A DNA stretch of 64,000 nt from contig CAZGVE010000004.1 in the NCBI GenBank assembly GCA_964528845.1, positions 62,001 to 126,000 of the forward strand. The letters run 5' to 3'. Below, in pieces: positions 33,970-42,176 of the stretch. A program made the position numbers and the translations under genes. Positions within the stretch are counted from its first letter, which is position 1, and every line of letters starts with the position of its first letter. The notes beneath the pieces were generated by a model, which was given only the letters and a program-made list of their open reading frames with translations, ran no database searches and had not been told where the DNA came from. Origin of the DNA: FEN-1191 sp964528845. GTDB taxonomy: Bacteria; Pseudomonadota; Gammaproteobacteria; Steroidobacterales; Steroidobacteraceae.

Positions 33970-34061
33970 TGGCGGAGAGGGTGGGATTCGAACCCACGAA
34001 CACCCGTGAAGATGTTACTGGAATTCCAGTCCAGCGCCTTCGACCGCTCGGCCACCTCTCC
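33970..34061 (-). tRNA. tRNA-Ser (anticodon GGA)
   Basis: 92 bases including an encoded CCA (33970-33972 complement). The acceptor arm GGAGAGG pairs with CCTCTCC, the T arm has GGTTCGAATCC, and a long variable arm (class II) is present. The anticodon stem CTGGA/TCCAG frames the loop CTGGAAT with anticodon GGA, reading UCC/UCU. Confidence 0.97.
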
Positions 34062-34113
34062 ATGCAACACGTCGATTCCGGGCGCATCCTGCCCGCAGCG
34101 AATGGGGGCGCGG

Positions 34114-34122
34114 ATTCTAGCA
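34114..34122 (-). promoter_or_regulatory. Promoter core of the tRNA-Ser/4.5S RNA unit
   Basis: TG-C-TAGAAT on the minus strand (TAGAAT at 34114-34119) is followed by CCGCGCC, a G+C-rich discriminator typical of stringently controlled stable-RNA promoters. Start would be near 34107, a leader of about 46 bases before the tRNA. The same 12 bases TAGAATCCGCGC occur at the rpsP promoter. No clear -35. Confidence 0.55.
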
Positions 34123-34139
34123 ACGGGCGCCAGCCACGC

Positions 34140-34469
34140 CTACTGCGGGCCATTGCCGGCCGCACCCGGCGCTGGGGGCAGCGGCACGCTGGAACGGACC
34201 GGTGGTGCGTGGGTTTCCGGGACCGCAAAGCTCGGCGGCATCGACAGGCACGGAGCCGAACGCGGTCTGGACGGCTCCGGCTCATCGAGCGACGGAATCC
34301 GTACTGCATTGTGGGTATCGGGCGCGGACATTCCCGCAGGCACTCGCAGCGGCGGCAGGGTCGCGGCGGTGGCGGCCAGTGTCGGCTCGCGGCAACCGGC
34401 GGCCGACCCGTGTCGATGGAACAGCGAGCAACCCGGCAGCGCCGCGACGGTGAAGCAGAGCAACAGCAT
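34140..34469 (-). CDS. Short proline-rich lipoprotein downstream of dapA
   Basis: 109 residues from ATG 34467-34469. The first 15 residues are a lipoprotein signal ending in a lipobox-like ALPGC, so Cys about residue 16 would be lipidated. The rest is low in complexity and proline-rich (PLRVPAGMSAPDTHNAVRIPSL, PVRSSVPLPPAPG) with no fold I recognise. In many gammaproteobacteria the gene after dapA encodes BamC (NlpB); this protein is far shorter and shows no BamC domain, so it may be a degenerate or unrelated replacement. It lies 35 bases after the dapA stop. Confidence 0.6.
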   Translation of the reverse strand: MLLLCFTVAALPGCSLFHRHGSAAGCREPTLAATAATLPPLRVPAGMSAPDTHNAVRIPSLDEPEPSRPRSAPCLSMPPSFAVPETHAPPVRSSVPLPPAPGAAGNGPQ

Positions 34470-34504
34470 TCGAACGGCAGTAACGCCATCCCGGGTGGCC
34501 AGCC

Positions 34505-35407
34505 TCACGCGGACTGCGCCGTGGGTGCCTGCGTGGCGCGCAGCACCGAATCCAGTGCCGCGCGTACCTGCGGCCGGTACTGCTCGGACAGCACGGTCAA
34601 TGGCAGCCGGATACCGCCCTCGAGCAGTCCGAGCTGAGCCATCGCCCACTTGACCGGAATCGGATTCGCCTCGACGAACAGCGCGTGGTGCAGCGGGCGC
34701 AGCAGCAAGTCCAGATGTGCGGCACCGGAGTGATCGCCGCGCAAGGCGCTCGAAACCAGCTGGGCCATCGGCCCGGGCACCACGTTTGCAGTCACCGACA
34801 CGACCCCCCGGGCACCATTGGCCATCGCCTCGGCGGCGGTCGCATCGTCGCCCGAGAGCACGTCAAACCCCGCTGGCACGAGCGCACACAGTTCGGCGAT
34901 GCGCGCAACCTGCGCCAGCGCTTCTTTGACCGCGACGATTCGCGGCAGTTTCGCGAGCCGCGCGACGGTTGCCGGCAGCAGGTCGATCGCCGTGCGCCCC
35001 GGAACGTTATAGAGCATCAGCGGAACGCTGGAGGCGGCAGCCACGGCTTCATAATGACGGTACAGGCCTTCCTGGGTCGGGCGGTTATAGGCCGGGGTCA
35101 CCACGAGCAGCCCGTCCACGCCGGCTCCGGAGAGGCGCCGGGCCCGTTCGACCGTTTCGGCGGTGCTGCTGGTTCCGGCTCCGGCGAGCAGCGCCATCCG
35201 CCCGCGCAACCGGCTGCGCGCGCGCTCGATCAGTCCCGCCAACTCCTCATCGGTGAGGGTGGGCGACTCGCCGGTCGTCCCGCCGACGACGATACCGCTG
35301 GTTCCGGCCTCCAGGTGCAGCGCGAGCAGGCGTTCCCATGCCTGCCAGTCGATGCCGCCGTCAGGGTGCATCGGAGTGACGATCGCGACCAGGCTTCCGG
35401 AGAACAT
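34505..35407 (-). CDS. dapA: 4-hydroxy-tetrahydrodipicolinate synthase (DapA)
   Basis: 300 residues. TIM-barrel of the DapA/NanA family with GGTTGESPTL (phosphate/carboxylate site), the Tyr in TPAYNRPTQEG, YNVPGRTA, and the Schiff-base Lys in IVAVKEA (about residue 163). It condenses pyruvate with aspartate semialdehyde, the first committed step to lysine and diaminopimelate. It is divergent from gcvR, with 180 bases between the starts. Confidence 0.95.
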   Translation of the reverse strand: MFSGSLVAIVTPMHPDGGIDWQAWERLLALHLEAGTSGIVVGGTTGESPTLTDEELAGLIERARSRLRGRMALLAGAGTSSTAETVERARRLSGAGVDGLLVVTPAYNRPTQEGLYRHYEAVAAASSVPLMLYNVPGRTAIDLLPATVARLAKLPRIVAVKEALAQVARIAELCALVPAGFDVLSGDDATAAEAMANGARGVVSVTANVVPGPMAQLVSSALRGDHSGAAHLDLLLRPLHHALFVEANPIPVKWAMAQLGLLEGGIRLPLTVLSEQYRPQVRAALDSVLRATQAPTAQSA

Positions 35408-35587
35408 GACAGTGGACGCTGCGCTGTAAGGTTATTCAGGACGGGGCGCGGGATGTTACGGGTCCGGACCTTCCTGAGGCAAGCCGGACGAACGGCGAGG
35501 CCCTGCCCGCCCGCGAGGCACCGCAGACCGTGCGCATCCCGCAGCAGTCCCGGTACACTGCCGGACCAGATCGTGACAGCAGACCCC

Positions 35588-36118
35588 ATGAAGCAGTATC
35601 TCGCCGTTTCCGCCATCGGCAGCGACCGGACCGGCATGGTTCACGAACTCACCCGGATCATTACCGATTGTGGCGGCAACATCGCCGAGAGCCGCATGGC
35701 AGCGCTCGGTGCGGAATTTGCCATGCTGCTGCTGGTCAGCGGCAACTGGCATTCACTGGCCAAGATCGAATCGGAGCTGGCCCGGCTTGCCGAGGTCGGC
35801 ACCCTGAGCCTGCACCTGAAGCGCACGGAACCCAGAACGGCGCGGGCCGACCTGCTGCCCTACTCGATCGACATCGTGAGCCTGGACCAGGCCGGGATCG
35901 TGGCGGGGCTCTCAGGGTTCTTCGCAGGACGGGGAATCGATATCAGCGAGGTGTCCACGCGCTCCTACGCCGCGGCGCACACCGGCGCACCGATGTTCGC
36001 CGTCCAGATGGTCATCAGCGTTCCGGTAAAACTGCAGCTCGCGCAGCTGCGTGAGGAGTTTATGGATTACTGCGATACCCTTAACCTCGACGCGATTCTC
36101 GAGCCGGTGAAATCATGA
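35588..36118 (+). CDS. gcvR: Glycine cleavage system transcriptional repressor-like ACT protein (GcvR)
   Basis: 176 residues from ATG 35588, with two ACT domains: YLAVSAIGSDRTGMVHELTRIITDCGGNIAESRMAALG at the start and YSIDIVSLDQAGIVAGLSGFFAGRGIDISEVSTRSY in the second half. GcvR in E. coli binds GcvA and blocks activation of the glycine cleavage operon; GcvA is not in this window. Divergent dapA and overlapping bcp (ATGA, four bases) are the standard gammaproteobacterial neighbours. Much longer in-frame readings upstream run through dapA and are rejected. Confidence 0.85.
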   Translation: MKQYLAVSAIGSDRTGMVHELTRIITDCGGNIAESRMAALGAEFAMLLLVSGNWHSLAKIESELARLAEVGTLSLHLKRTEPRTARADLLPYSIDIVSLDQAGIVAGLSGFFAGRGIDISEVSTRSYAAAHTGAPMFAVQMVISVPVKLQLAQLREEFMDYCDTLNLDAILEPVKS

Positions 36119-36780
36119 GCAGTCGCAGGAAGCCCGCGCGCACGACCGCGCGCACGACCGCGCGCAAGACCGCGCGCAAGTCGGTTCGCAAGGCTGCCCC
36201 CAAGGCACCCCGCAAGGCGGCCCCCAAGGCAGCCAGCCGGGCCCCAGCGAAGCGCACTGCGCGGAGTGCAAGACCGGCGATGCAGCGCCCGGCCCGCACT
36301 GCCGCGCCGGCGTCCGCGCCGGTGCGCATCGATCAGCCGGTCGCCGATTTCACGGCACCGTCTACCGGTGGCGTCCGCTGGCGGCTCGAGGACGCACGCG
36401 GGCGCAAGCTCGTGCTGTACTTCTATCCGCGCGACAACACGCCCGGCTGCACGCTCGAGGGGCAGCAATTTGCGGCGCTCGCGCCGCAGTTCGCCGAGGC
36501 AGGCGTCACGCTGCTCGGCATATCCCGCGACAGTATCGCCTCGCACGAGAAGTTTCGCGCCCAGATGCGCTTCCCGTTCGACCTGCTCTCGGACCCGGAC
36601 GAAGCCGTCTGCCGCCAGTTCGACGTGATCCACGAGAAGAACATGTACGGACGCAAGGTGCTCGGCATTCAGCGCAGTACCTTCCTGCTCGACGCCGCCG
36701 GCGTACTGCGACGCGAATGGCGCGGCGTGAAGGTGGAAGGGCACGCCCAGGAGGTGCTGATGGCGGCGCGGGCGCTGTGA
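36115..36780 (+). CDS. bcp: Peroxiredoxin Bcp/PrxQ with a histone-H1-like N-terminal tail
   Basis: 221 residues. Residues about 72-221 are a standard Bcp domain with the peroxidatic Cys112 in YPRDNTPGCTLE; the usual resolving cysteine five residues on is Gln117, so it is a 1-Cys type or uses another thiol (Cys166 in DEAVCRQF). The first 70 residues are an unusual tail of Lys, Arg, Ala and Pro repeats (RTTARTTARKTARKSVRKAAPK), like AlgP or histone H1 tails. The start is fixed by the ATGA overlap with gcvR and the tail is in frame, so it is part of the protein. It could bind DNA or another polyanion. Confidence 0.88.
   Translation: MSSRRKPARTTARTTARKTARKSVRKAAPKAPRKAAPKAASRAPAKRTARSARPAMQRPARTAAPASAPVRIDQPVADFTAPSTGGVRWRLEDARGRKLVLYFYPRDNTPGCTLEGQQFAALAPQFAEAGVTLLGISRDSIASHEKFRAQMRFPFDLLSDPDEAVCRQFDVIHEKNMYGRKVLGIQRSTFLLDAAGVLRREWRGVKVEGHAQEVLMAARAL
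36141..36176 (+). repeat. 12-base tandem repeat coding for the Bcp basic tail
   Basis: Three tandem copies of CACGACCGCGCG (the third CAAGACCGCGCG) at 36141-36152, 36153-36164 and 36165-36176, in frame with the TTAR/KTAR repeats. A second, 24-base period follows at about 36187-36234 (CGCAAGGC..GCCCCCAAGGC). Slippage here would change the tail length without shifting frame. Confidence 0.75.
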
Positions 36781-38189
36781 AGGCGTCCCCGGCGGTGCGC
36801 AGGCTGTTCGTGCTCGACACGAACGTGATGATGCACGACCCGACTGCGATCTTTCGCTTCGAGGAGCACGACATCTACCTGCCGATGGTGGTGCTCGAAG
36901 AACTCGATGCGAACAAGAAGGGGCTGTCGGAGGCCTCGCGCAACGCGCGCCAGGTCAGTCGCTTCCTCGATGACATGATGCGCGGGGTCACCAAGGAGCA
37001 GATCGACGCTGGGATCGTGATTCCGAGTGGCCAGAGCGGGAACCACGGCAAGAAGCCCTCCTCCGGTCGGCTTTACTTCCAGACCCGTGAACTCTCCAGC
37101 GGGCTGCCCGAAGGGCTGCCGGGCGTCGGGGCCGACAACCTGATCCTGGGGCAGACGCTCGCGCTGCAGCGCCAGGAGCCGCATTCGCATGTCGCGCTGG
37201 TCTCCAAAGACATCAATCTACGCATCAAGGCGGCGATCCTCGGCGTCCACGCAGAGGACTACTACAGCGACAAGACGATCGAAGACGCCGACGTGCTCCA
37301 CACCGGCATTGAATTGCTGCCGGCGGATTTCTGGGAGCGACACGGCAAGGACATGCGCTCCTGGAAAGAGGCGGACCGGACCTGGTACGAGGTTGCCGGT
37401 CCGGCTGCGGCCACATGGCGCCCGAATCTCTTCGTCTACGAGGACAGTCCGCAGGGAATCGAAGCGATCGTCCGGCACGTGGACGGCCAGTCCGCACGGC
37501 TCGAGCTGGCACGCGATTTCCGGGGCGAACGCCACAATGTCTGGGGCATCACCGCTCGCAACCGCGAGCAGAATTTCGCGCTCAACCTGCTGATGGATCC
37601 GGAGATCGACTTCGTCACGCTGCTCGGACCGGCCGGCAGCGGCAAGACGCTGCTCGCACTGGCGGCCGGCCTGACGCAGACGCTCGAACGCAATCGTTTC
37701 ATCGAGATCATCATGACCCGGGTCACGGTGCCGCTAGGCGAGGACATCGGATTCCTGCCTGGCACGGAAGAAGAGAAGATGGAGCCCTGGATGGGCGCCC
37801 TGATGGACAATCTCGAGGTGCTCACGCGTAGCGAGGAAGGCGGCAACTGGGGCCGGGCCGTGACCAACGATCTGCTGCGCAACCGCATCAAGATTCGCTC
37901 GCTCAATTTCATGCGTGGACGTACGTTCCTGAATCGCTTCATCATTCTGGACGAAGCGCAGAACCTGACACCCAAGCAGATGAAAGCACTGGTGACCCGC
38001 GCCGGTCCTGGCAGCAAGCTGGTGGCGCTCGGCAACATCGCCCAGATCGACACGCCATACCTGACGGAAACCACCTGCGGCCTGACATATGTCGTCAACC
38101 GCTTTCAGGGCTGGGAACATTCAGGTCACGTGACGCTGGTGCGCGGGGAGCGCTCGCGGCTGGCGGATTTCGCCTCCGAGTCGCTCTGA
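36777..38189 (+). CDS. PhoH family protein with N-terminal PIN domain
   Basis: 470 residues from GTG 36777, which overlaps the bcp stop as GTGA. The N-terminal PIN-like domain (FVLDTNVMMHDP, LEELDANKKG, ALVSKDINLRIKA) suggests a nuclease. The C-terminal half is a PhoH P-loop ATPase: Walker A GPAGSGKTLLALAA, Walker B IILDEAQNLT, and ALGNIAQIDTPY. Such PIN-PhoH (PhoH2-like or YlaK-type) proteins are thought to be RNA helicase/nucleases. It is likely co-expressed with gcvR and bcp. Confidence 0.88.
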   Translation: MKASPAVRRLFVLDTNVMMHDPTAIFRFEEHDIYLPMVVLEELDANKKGLSEASRNARQVSRFLDDMMRGVTKEQIDAGIVIPSGQSGNHGKKPSSGRLYFQTRELSSGLPEGLPGVGADNLILGQTLALQRQEPHSHVALVSKDINLRIKAAILGVHAEDYYSDKTIEDADVLHTGIELLPADFWERHGKDMRSWKEADRTWYEVAGPAAATWRPNLFVYEDSPQGIEAIVRHVDGQSARLELARDFRGERHNVWGITARNREQNFALNLLMDPEIDFVTLLGPAGSGKTLLALAAGLTQTLERNRFIEIIMTRVTVPLGEDIGFLPGTEEEKMEPWMGALMDNLEVLTRSEEGGNWGRAVTNDLLRNRIKIRSLNFMRGRTFLNRFIILDEAQNLTPKQMKALVTRAGPGSKLVALGNIAQIDTPYLTETTCGLTYVVNRFQGWEHSGHVTLVRGERSRLADFASESL

Positions 38190-38278
38190 GCAGCGCGCCG
38201 GCGCGCAACTGCGTACACTCCGGGCGGTGCGGGACCGGAACCATTGCCGTCCCGCCGCAGTCGAATCCGGAGGTTCGG

Positions 38279-39802
38279 TTGCCGCAGTCCCTCATGCCCA
38301 AGTCATTGTCCGCATATTTTGGTTGCTGGTTGACGCTGGTCGCCGGCTTCGCGAATGCAGCGGACATGAGCCTGGCCTCCGTCGGCACCGGCAGCAGCTC
38401 GATCAGCAGCGAGCTGCCCGACCTGGGCGGACCGGCCTATGCGATGGTCAGCCGCACCGATGAGACACAGATCGGGCGCATGGCGATGCACGAGCTGCGC
38501 GACCAGAACATGATCCTCGAGGACCCGGAAGTCAGCGACTACATCCAGCAGCTCGGACTGCGGCTCGCGGTGCAGTCGCGCGATGATGATCAGGCCTTCA
38601 GCTACTACGTACTGCGCGAGCCGGTCGTGAATGCCTTCGCGACCTTCGGCGGCATCATCTGCGTCAACAGCGGGCTGATCCTGCAGACCGAGGACGAGGC
38701 ACAGCTCGCGAGCGTGCTCGCGCACGAGACCGGCCACGTGGTCCAGCGCCACATGGCGCGCGCACTGATGGCCGAGAGCCGCATGTCGATGACCACCCTG
38801 GCTGCAATGCTCGCCGCGGTACTGATCGGCGCCGCGGCCGGAGGCGGTGGGCAGGCCATCGAGGGCGCAATCGCGATGGGCCAGGGCATAGCCCTGCAGC
38901 AGAGCATCAACTACACGCGCGGCCAGGAAATCGAGGCGGACGCGGTCGGCATCCAGTTACTGGCCGGCGCCGGCTACGATCCGCAGGAAATGGCAACGTT
39001 CTTCGAGACCCTGGCGCGGGTGGTCGGGCTCGCGGACGCCGACATCCCGGCGCTGCTCAAGGACCACCCGGTCACCAGCGATCGCATCGCCACCGCACGT
39101 GTCGCGGCTTCCAAGCTACCCCGCCACCCGATGCAGCCCGATTCGCTCGGCTATGCCTTCTTCAAGGAGCGCGTGCGCGTACTGGTCACTCCGCCCGAGG
39201 CGCACCTGGCGCAGTACTACGAGGGGCTGCGGCAGCGACGCGATCTCACCCCGGCGGAGCGCTACGGTGAAGCGCTGGTGGAGATTCAGGGCGGCGGTGC
39301 CGCGACCGCCGTGCGCACGCTCGCGGATCTGCAGGCCCAGTATCCGCAGATGACGGTGCTGTATTCGGCGCTCGGACAGGCGCTCGCCGCTTCCGGGCAG
39401 CGCGACTACGCGCTGGCCCAGTTCCAACACTGGAACCGGCTATTCCCGCGCAACGTGCCGATTACCGTGCGCTATGCAGAGACGCTGATGGAGACCGGCC
39501 AGCCGACGCAGGCACATGAGATCCTGCTCGATTTGTTCAACAACATCGATCCATCCCCGGCCCAGATCCGACTCACGGCGCTGGCCGCCAGCGCGGCCGG
39601 CGATGCGGGCGACGCGTACTACTACATGTCCGAGTACGATCTGGCGGGCGGCGATCTGACACTGGCGAATCAGCAGCTCGAGCTGGCGCTGGCCGCACCG
39701 AACCTGACGACGATCCAGCGCCAGCGGTTTCGCGCCCGGCTCGAGGAAGTGCGCGGCTGGCTGCGCGAGCAGCAGCAGGCCCGCCGCACGCGCGGGAGCT
39801 AG
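38279..39802 (+). CDS. bepA: Periplasmic M48 metalloprotease with TPR region (BepA-like)
   Basis: 507 residues starting at TTG 38279, selected because GGAGG (38269-38273) lies five bases before it; ATG 38294 would lose only five residues. A signal peptide follows (LSAYFGCWLTLVAGFANA). The M48 zinc site is HETGH in ASVLAHETGHVVQRH, with the third ligand in EIEADAVGIQLL. The C-terminal half is TPR-like. BepA guards assembly of the LPS transporter LptD and degrades stalled outer-membrane proteins. The mlaA gene follows 24 bases later. Confidence 0.9.
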   Translation: MPQSLMPKSLSAYFGCWLTLVAGFANAADMSLASVGTGSSSISSELPDLGGPAYAMVSRTDETQIGRMAMHELRDQNMILEDPEVSDYIQQLGLRLAVQSRDDDQAFSYYVLREPVVNAFATFGGIICVNSGLILQTEDEAQLASVLAHETGHVVQRHMARALMAESRMSMTTLAAMLAAVLIGAAAGGGGQAIEGAIAMGQGIALQQSINYTRGQEIEADAVGIQLLAGAGYDPQEMATFFETLARVVGLADADIPALLKDHPVTSDRIATARVAASKLPRHPMQPDSLGYAFFKERVRVLVTPPEAHLAQYYEGLRQRRDLTPAERYGEALVEIQGGGAATAVRTLADLQAQYPQMTVLYSALGQALAASGQRDYALAQFQHWNRLFPRNVPITVRYAETLMETGQPTQAHEILLDLFNNIDPSPAQIRLTALAASAAGDAGDAYYYMSEYDLAGGDLTLANQQLELALAAPNLTTIQRQRFRARLEEVRGWLREQQQARRTRGS

Positions 39803-39826
39803 CGCGGGCTGCTAGACTCACCAAGC

Positions 39827-40588
39827 ATGAGATTGCTTCATCTGCCGGCGTTCATGGCCTGTGTGAGCGCACTGGGTGGCTGTGCCACGCTGCCGCCCGG
39901 TCACCAACCCGATGCACGTGACCGCTTCGAGCGGATGAACCGCTCGATCTATGCGTTCAACGTCACCTTCGACCGCGCCATCCTGCATCCGGCCGCGAAG
40001 GGCTACGTCAAGATCACGCCGACGCCGGTACGCCGCAGTGTCAGCAATTTCCTGAGCAACCTTGCCTATCCGCGCACCATCATCAACGATGCGCTGCAGG
40101 GGAAGTTCCGTGACGCAGCCAACGATGTCGCGCGCCTGCTGATGAATTCGGTCATCGGCATTGGCGGTCTGTTCGACCCGGCGAGCCGCGCGGGGCTGGA
40201 CCGTCACGTCGAGGATTTCGGACTCACACTTGGCCATTGGGGCGTCGGCAATGGTCCGTTCGTGATGCTGCCGTTCCTCGGGCCCTCTTCGGTCCGGGAT
40301 ACCGTCGGGCTGATCCCGGATGAGGCCACGTATCCCAGCTGGTACATCTCCAATCCGTACGCGACTTGGAGTCTGTTCGTCGTCAACGCCATCGATATCC
40401 GCGTGTCCTTGTTCCCGACCGACAAGCCGATCGCAAGCGCGTACGATCCGTATGCATTCGTGCGCAATGCCTATCTGCAGCATCGCGACTATCTCGTTCA
40501 TGGCGACAACGCGGCCAGCGACGCGCCGCCCGAGGATCCGGACTCGACGCCCCCGGACCTACCGCCGGCGACACCCGCGGCGCATTAG
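39827..40588 (+). CDS. mlaA: Outer-membrane lipoprotein MlaA (VacJ)
   Basis: 253 residues. A lipoprotein signal (LLHLPAFMACVSALGGC) gives a lipidated Cys at about residue 19. Family blocks are DRFERMNRSIYAFNVTFDRAI, FLSNLAYPRTIINDALQGKF, GIGGLFDPASRAGL, DFGLTLGHWGVGNGPFVMLPFLGPSSVRDTVG. MlaA removes misplaced phospholipids from the outer leaflet and hands them to MlaC. It converges on the mlaFEDCB operon with only 20 bases between the stops. Confidence 0.94.
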   Translation: MRLLHLPAFMACVSALGGCATLPPGHQPDARDRFERMNRSIYAFNVTFDRAILHPAAKGYVKITPTPVRRSVSNFLSNLAYPRTIINDALQGKFRDAANDVARLLMNSVIGIGGLFDPASRAGLDRHVEDFGLTLGHWGVGNGPFVMLPFLGPSSVRDTVGLIPDEATYPSWYISNPYATWSLFVVNAIDIRVSLFPTDKPIASAYDPYAFVRNAYLQHRDYLVHGDNAASDAPPEDPDSTPPDLPPATPAAH

Positions 40589-40608
40589 CCGGCGCACTGG
40601 AATCTCAT

Positions 40609-40935
40609 TCAGGGGCTGATCAGCGCCTCGACTTCGCTCAGCGCGGCCAGGGCGCGCAGCGCTTCGGGCAGCCCGACGTAGCGCAGCGTGCAGCCCTGCG
40701 CACGGGCGAGCGCGAGCCAGTCGATCAGCAGCGCCAGTCCGGCGCTGTCGGCGGCCGGCACCCCCTGCAGATCGATCGTCACCGCTGCGCCGCGCACCAG
40801 CAGCGCGAGACCGGACGGCCGCAGCCCCGGCACGCTATCGAAGGTCAGCGGGCCGTTCAGACGCCAGGTGCCGGTGCCGGCAGCCACGAACGCGCTGGCC
40901 GCCACCAGCGGCGGAACTGCCCCCTGCCCGGCCAC
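40609..40935 (-). CDS. mlaB: STAS-domain protein MlaB
   Basis: 108 residues from GTG 40933-40935, three bases after the mlaC stop. A single STAS domain is visible: WRLNGPLTFDSVPGL, VTIDLQGVPAADSAGLALLIDWLALA with the conserved Asp-Ser (DSAG). MlaB binds the MlaF ATPase on the cytoplasmic side and stabilises the transporter. It is the last gene of the operon. Confidence 0.85.
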   Translation of the reverse strand: MAGQGAVPPLVAASAFVAAGTGTWRLNGPLTFDSVPGLRPSGLALLVRGAAVTIDLQGVPAADSAGLALLIDWLALARAQGCTLRYVGLPEALRALAALSEVEALISP

Positions 40936-40938
40936 GGA

Positions 40939-41646
40939 CTAGCCTTTGCCCGGTGCGGCTTTGCCACCGCCCGGTTTGGCTCCGGATTCCAGCTTCGCAA
41001 TGACCGCGTCCAGGCCCTCTTGGTCGATCTGCGCTCCAAAATCATCGCGAAAGCTCTTGACGTAGCTGATGCCTTCTACGGCCAGGTCCCAGGCCTTCCA
41101 GCCCGCATCGGTATGCCGCAGGCTGTAGTTGACCGCAACGTTCGATCCGTCGTCCTTGCGGATCTGGGTGCGGACCGTGGCGTTCGGCGCCGCCGGATCC
41201 CCGGTATAGGGCAGCACCTTGAGGCGGTCGCCGGTGAAGTCGACCAGCGCGTCGCCATAGTTATCGAGCAGGGACTTGTAGAACGCCGCGATGAAGCGCG
41301 TCCGCTGCTCGGGGGTGGCCACGGTCCAGTGCCGGCCGAGTACCAGTCGGGCGGAGTATTCGGTATCGAAATGCGGTAGCAATACCTGATCGACCAGCTG
41401 GTGGACCCGAGCCGGGTCCTTGCGGTACTCGGCGCGGTGCGCTTCCAGTTCCTTCAGGATCGTAGCGGCGGTGGTCTGCACCAGCTGGGCCGGTCCGCTG
41501 GCATCGACCTGGGAGTCGAGGCTGGCGGCCGGCCCGGACGGCGCCGCTGCCGCGACGCTGCCTGGCGCGTGCGCCCAGCCCAACGCGAGGACCACGACCA
41601 GAACCAGGCCTTGGGCGCGGGTGCGGCGCAAGTTTTTCATCTGCAT
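40939..41646 (-). CDS. mlaC: Periplasmic phospholipid carrier MlaC
   Basis: 235 residues from ATG 41644-41646, with a signal peptide (RAQGLVLVVVLALGWAHAPGSVAAA). Family features are DQVLLPHFDTEYSARLVLGRHW, TPEQRTRFIAAFYKSLLDNYGDAL and GWKAWDLAVEGISYVKSFRDDFGAQI. MlaC ferries phospholipids between MlaA and the inner-membrane MlaFEDB complex. A longer start at 41673 lies within mlaD and would spoil the signal peptide. Confidence 0.92.
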   Translation of the reverse strand: MQMKNLRRTRAQGLVLVVVLALGWAHAPGSVAAAAPSGPAASLDSQVDASGPAQLVQTTAATILKELEAHRAEYRKDPARVHQLVDQVLLPHFDTEYSARLVLGRHWTVATPEQRTRFIAAFYKSLLDNYGDALVDFTGDRLKVLPYTGDPAAPNATVRTQIRKDDGSNVAVNYSLRHTDAGWKAWDLAVEGISYVKSFRDDFGAQIDQEGLDAVIAKLESGAKPGGGKAAPGKG

Positions 41647-41653
41647 GGGCGTC

Positions 41654-42154
41654 TCACTTGGCATCGCTGCCATTGCCTGAATCCTTCTTGCCGGCGGTAT
41701 TGGCGAAGAACTTGTTGATCAGGTTCTCCAGCACCAGCGCGGATTGGGTCAGCTGGATTTCGCTGCCCGCGTGCAGGAAGCTGTCGGATCCGCCGGCGGT
41801 CACCCCGACATAGTTGGCGCCGAGCAGCCCGGAGGTCTGGATCGCCGCGTCGCTGTCGTCCGGGATGCGGGAATAGTGGCGATCGATCGCGAGACTCACC
41901 ACAGCCTTGTACTCGTTGCCGTCAAAGCCGATGCCCTGCACGCTGCCGATACGTACTCCCGCCATGGTCACGGGAGCGCCGACCTTCAGCCCACCGATGT
42001 CCTCGAACTTGGCCTTGACCGTGTAACTTTCGGCCGCGCGGCGCAGCTGCAGTCCGCTGCCCGGCAGCTGCGTGGTCAGGAATCCGAGTGCCGCGAAACC
42101 CAGCAGCACGAACAGTCCGGTGCCGAGTTCAATTGTCCGTTGCGCCTGCGCCAT
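41654..42154 (-). CDS. mlaD: Phospholipid transporter subunit MlaD (MCE domain)
   Basis: 166 residues. One N-terminal membrane helix (ELGTGLFVLLGFAALGFLTTQL) anchors a single MCE domain: YTVKAKFEDIGGLKVGAPVTMAGVRIGSVQGI and QTSGLLGANYVGVTAGG. MlaD forms a hexameric ring in the periplasm through which lipids pass. It sits between mlaE (22 bases upstream) and mlaC. Confidence 0.94.
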   Translation of the reverse strand: MAQAQRTIELGTGLFVLLGFAALGFLTTQLPGSGLQLRRAAESYTVKAKFEDIGGLKVGAPVTMAGVRIGSVQGIGFDGNEYKAVVSLAIDRHYSRIPDDSDAAIQTSGLLGANYVGVTAGGSDSFLHAGSEIQLTQSALVLENLINKFFANTAGKKDSGNGSDAK

Positions 42155-42176
42155 GGTTCACTCCTGCCTGAAGACT

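Noticed and set aside
34685..35587. N-terminal extension of gcvR through dapA
   Set aside because: It reads antisense to dapA; ACT homology begins at ATG 35588.
36138..36236. CRISPR array
   Set aside because: The repeats are contiguous 12- and 24-base coding repeats without spacers; no other array-like pattern exists in the window.
36115..36330. Separate histone-like gene ahead of bcp
   Set aside because: The basic tail and the peroxiredoxin domain are in one uninterrupted frame with no stop or second ribosome site between them.
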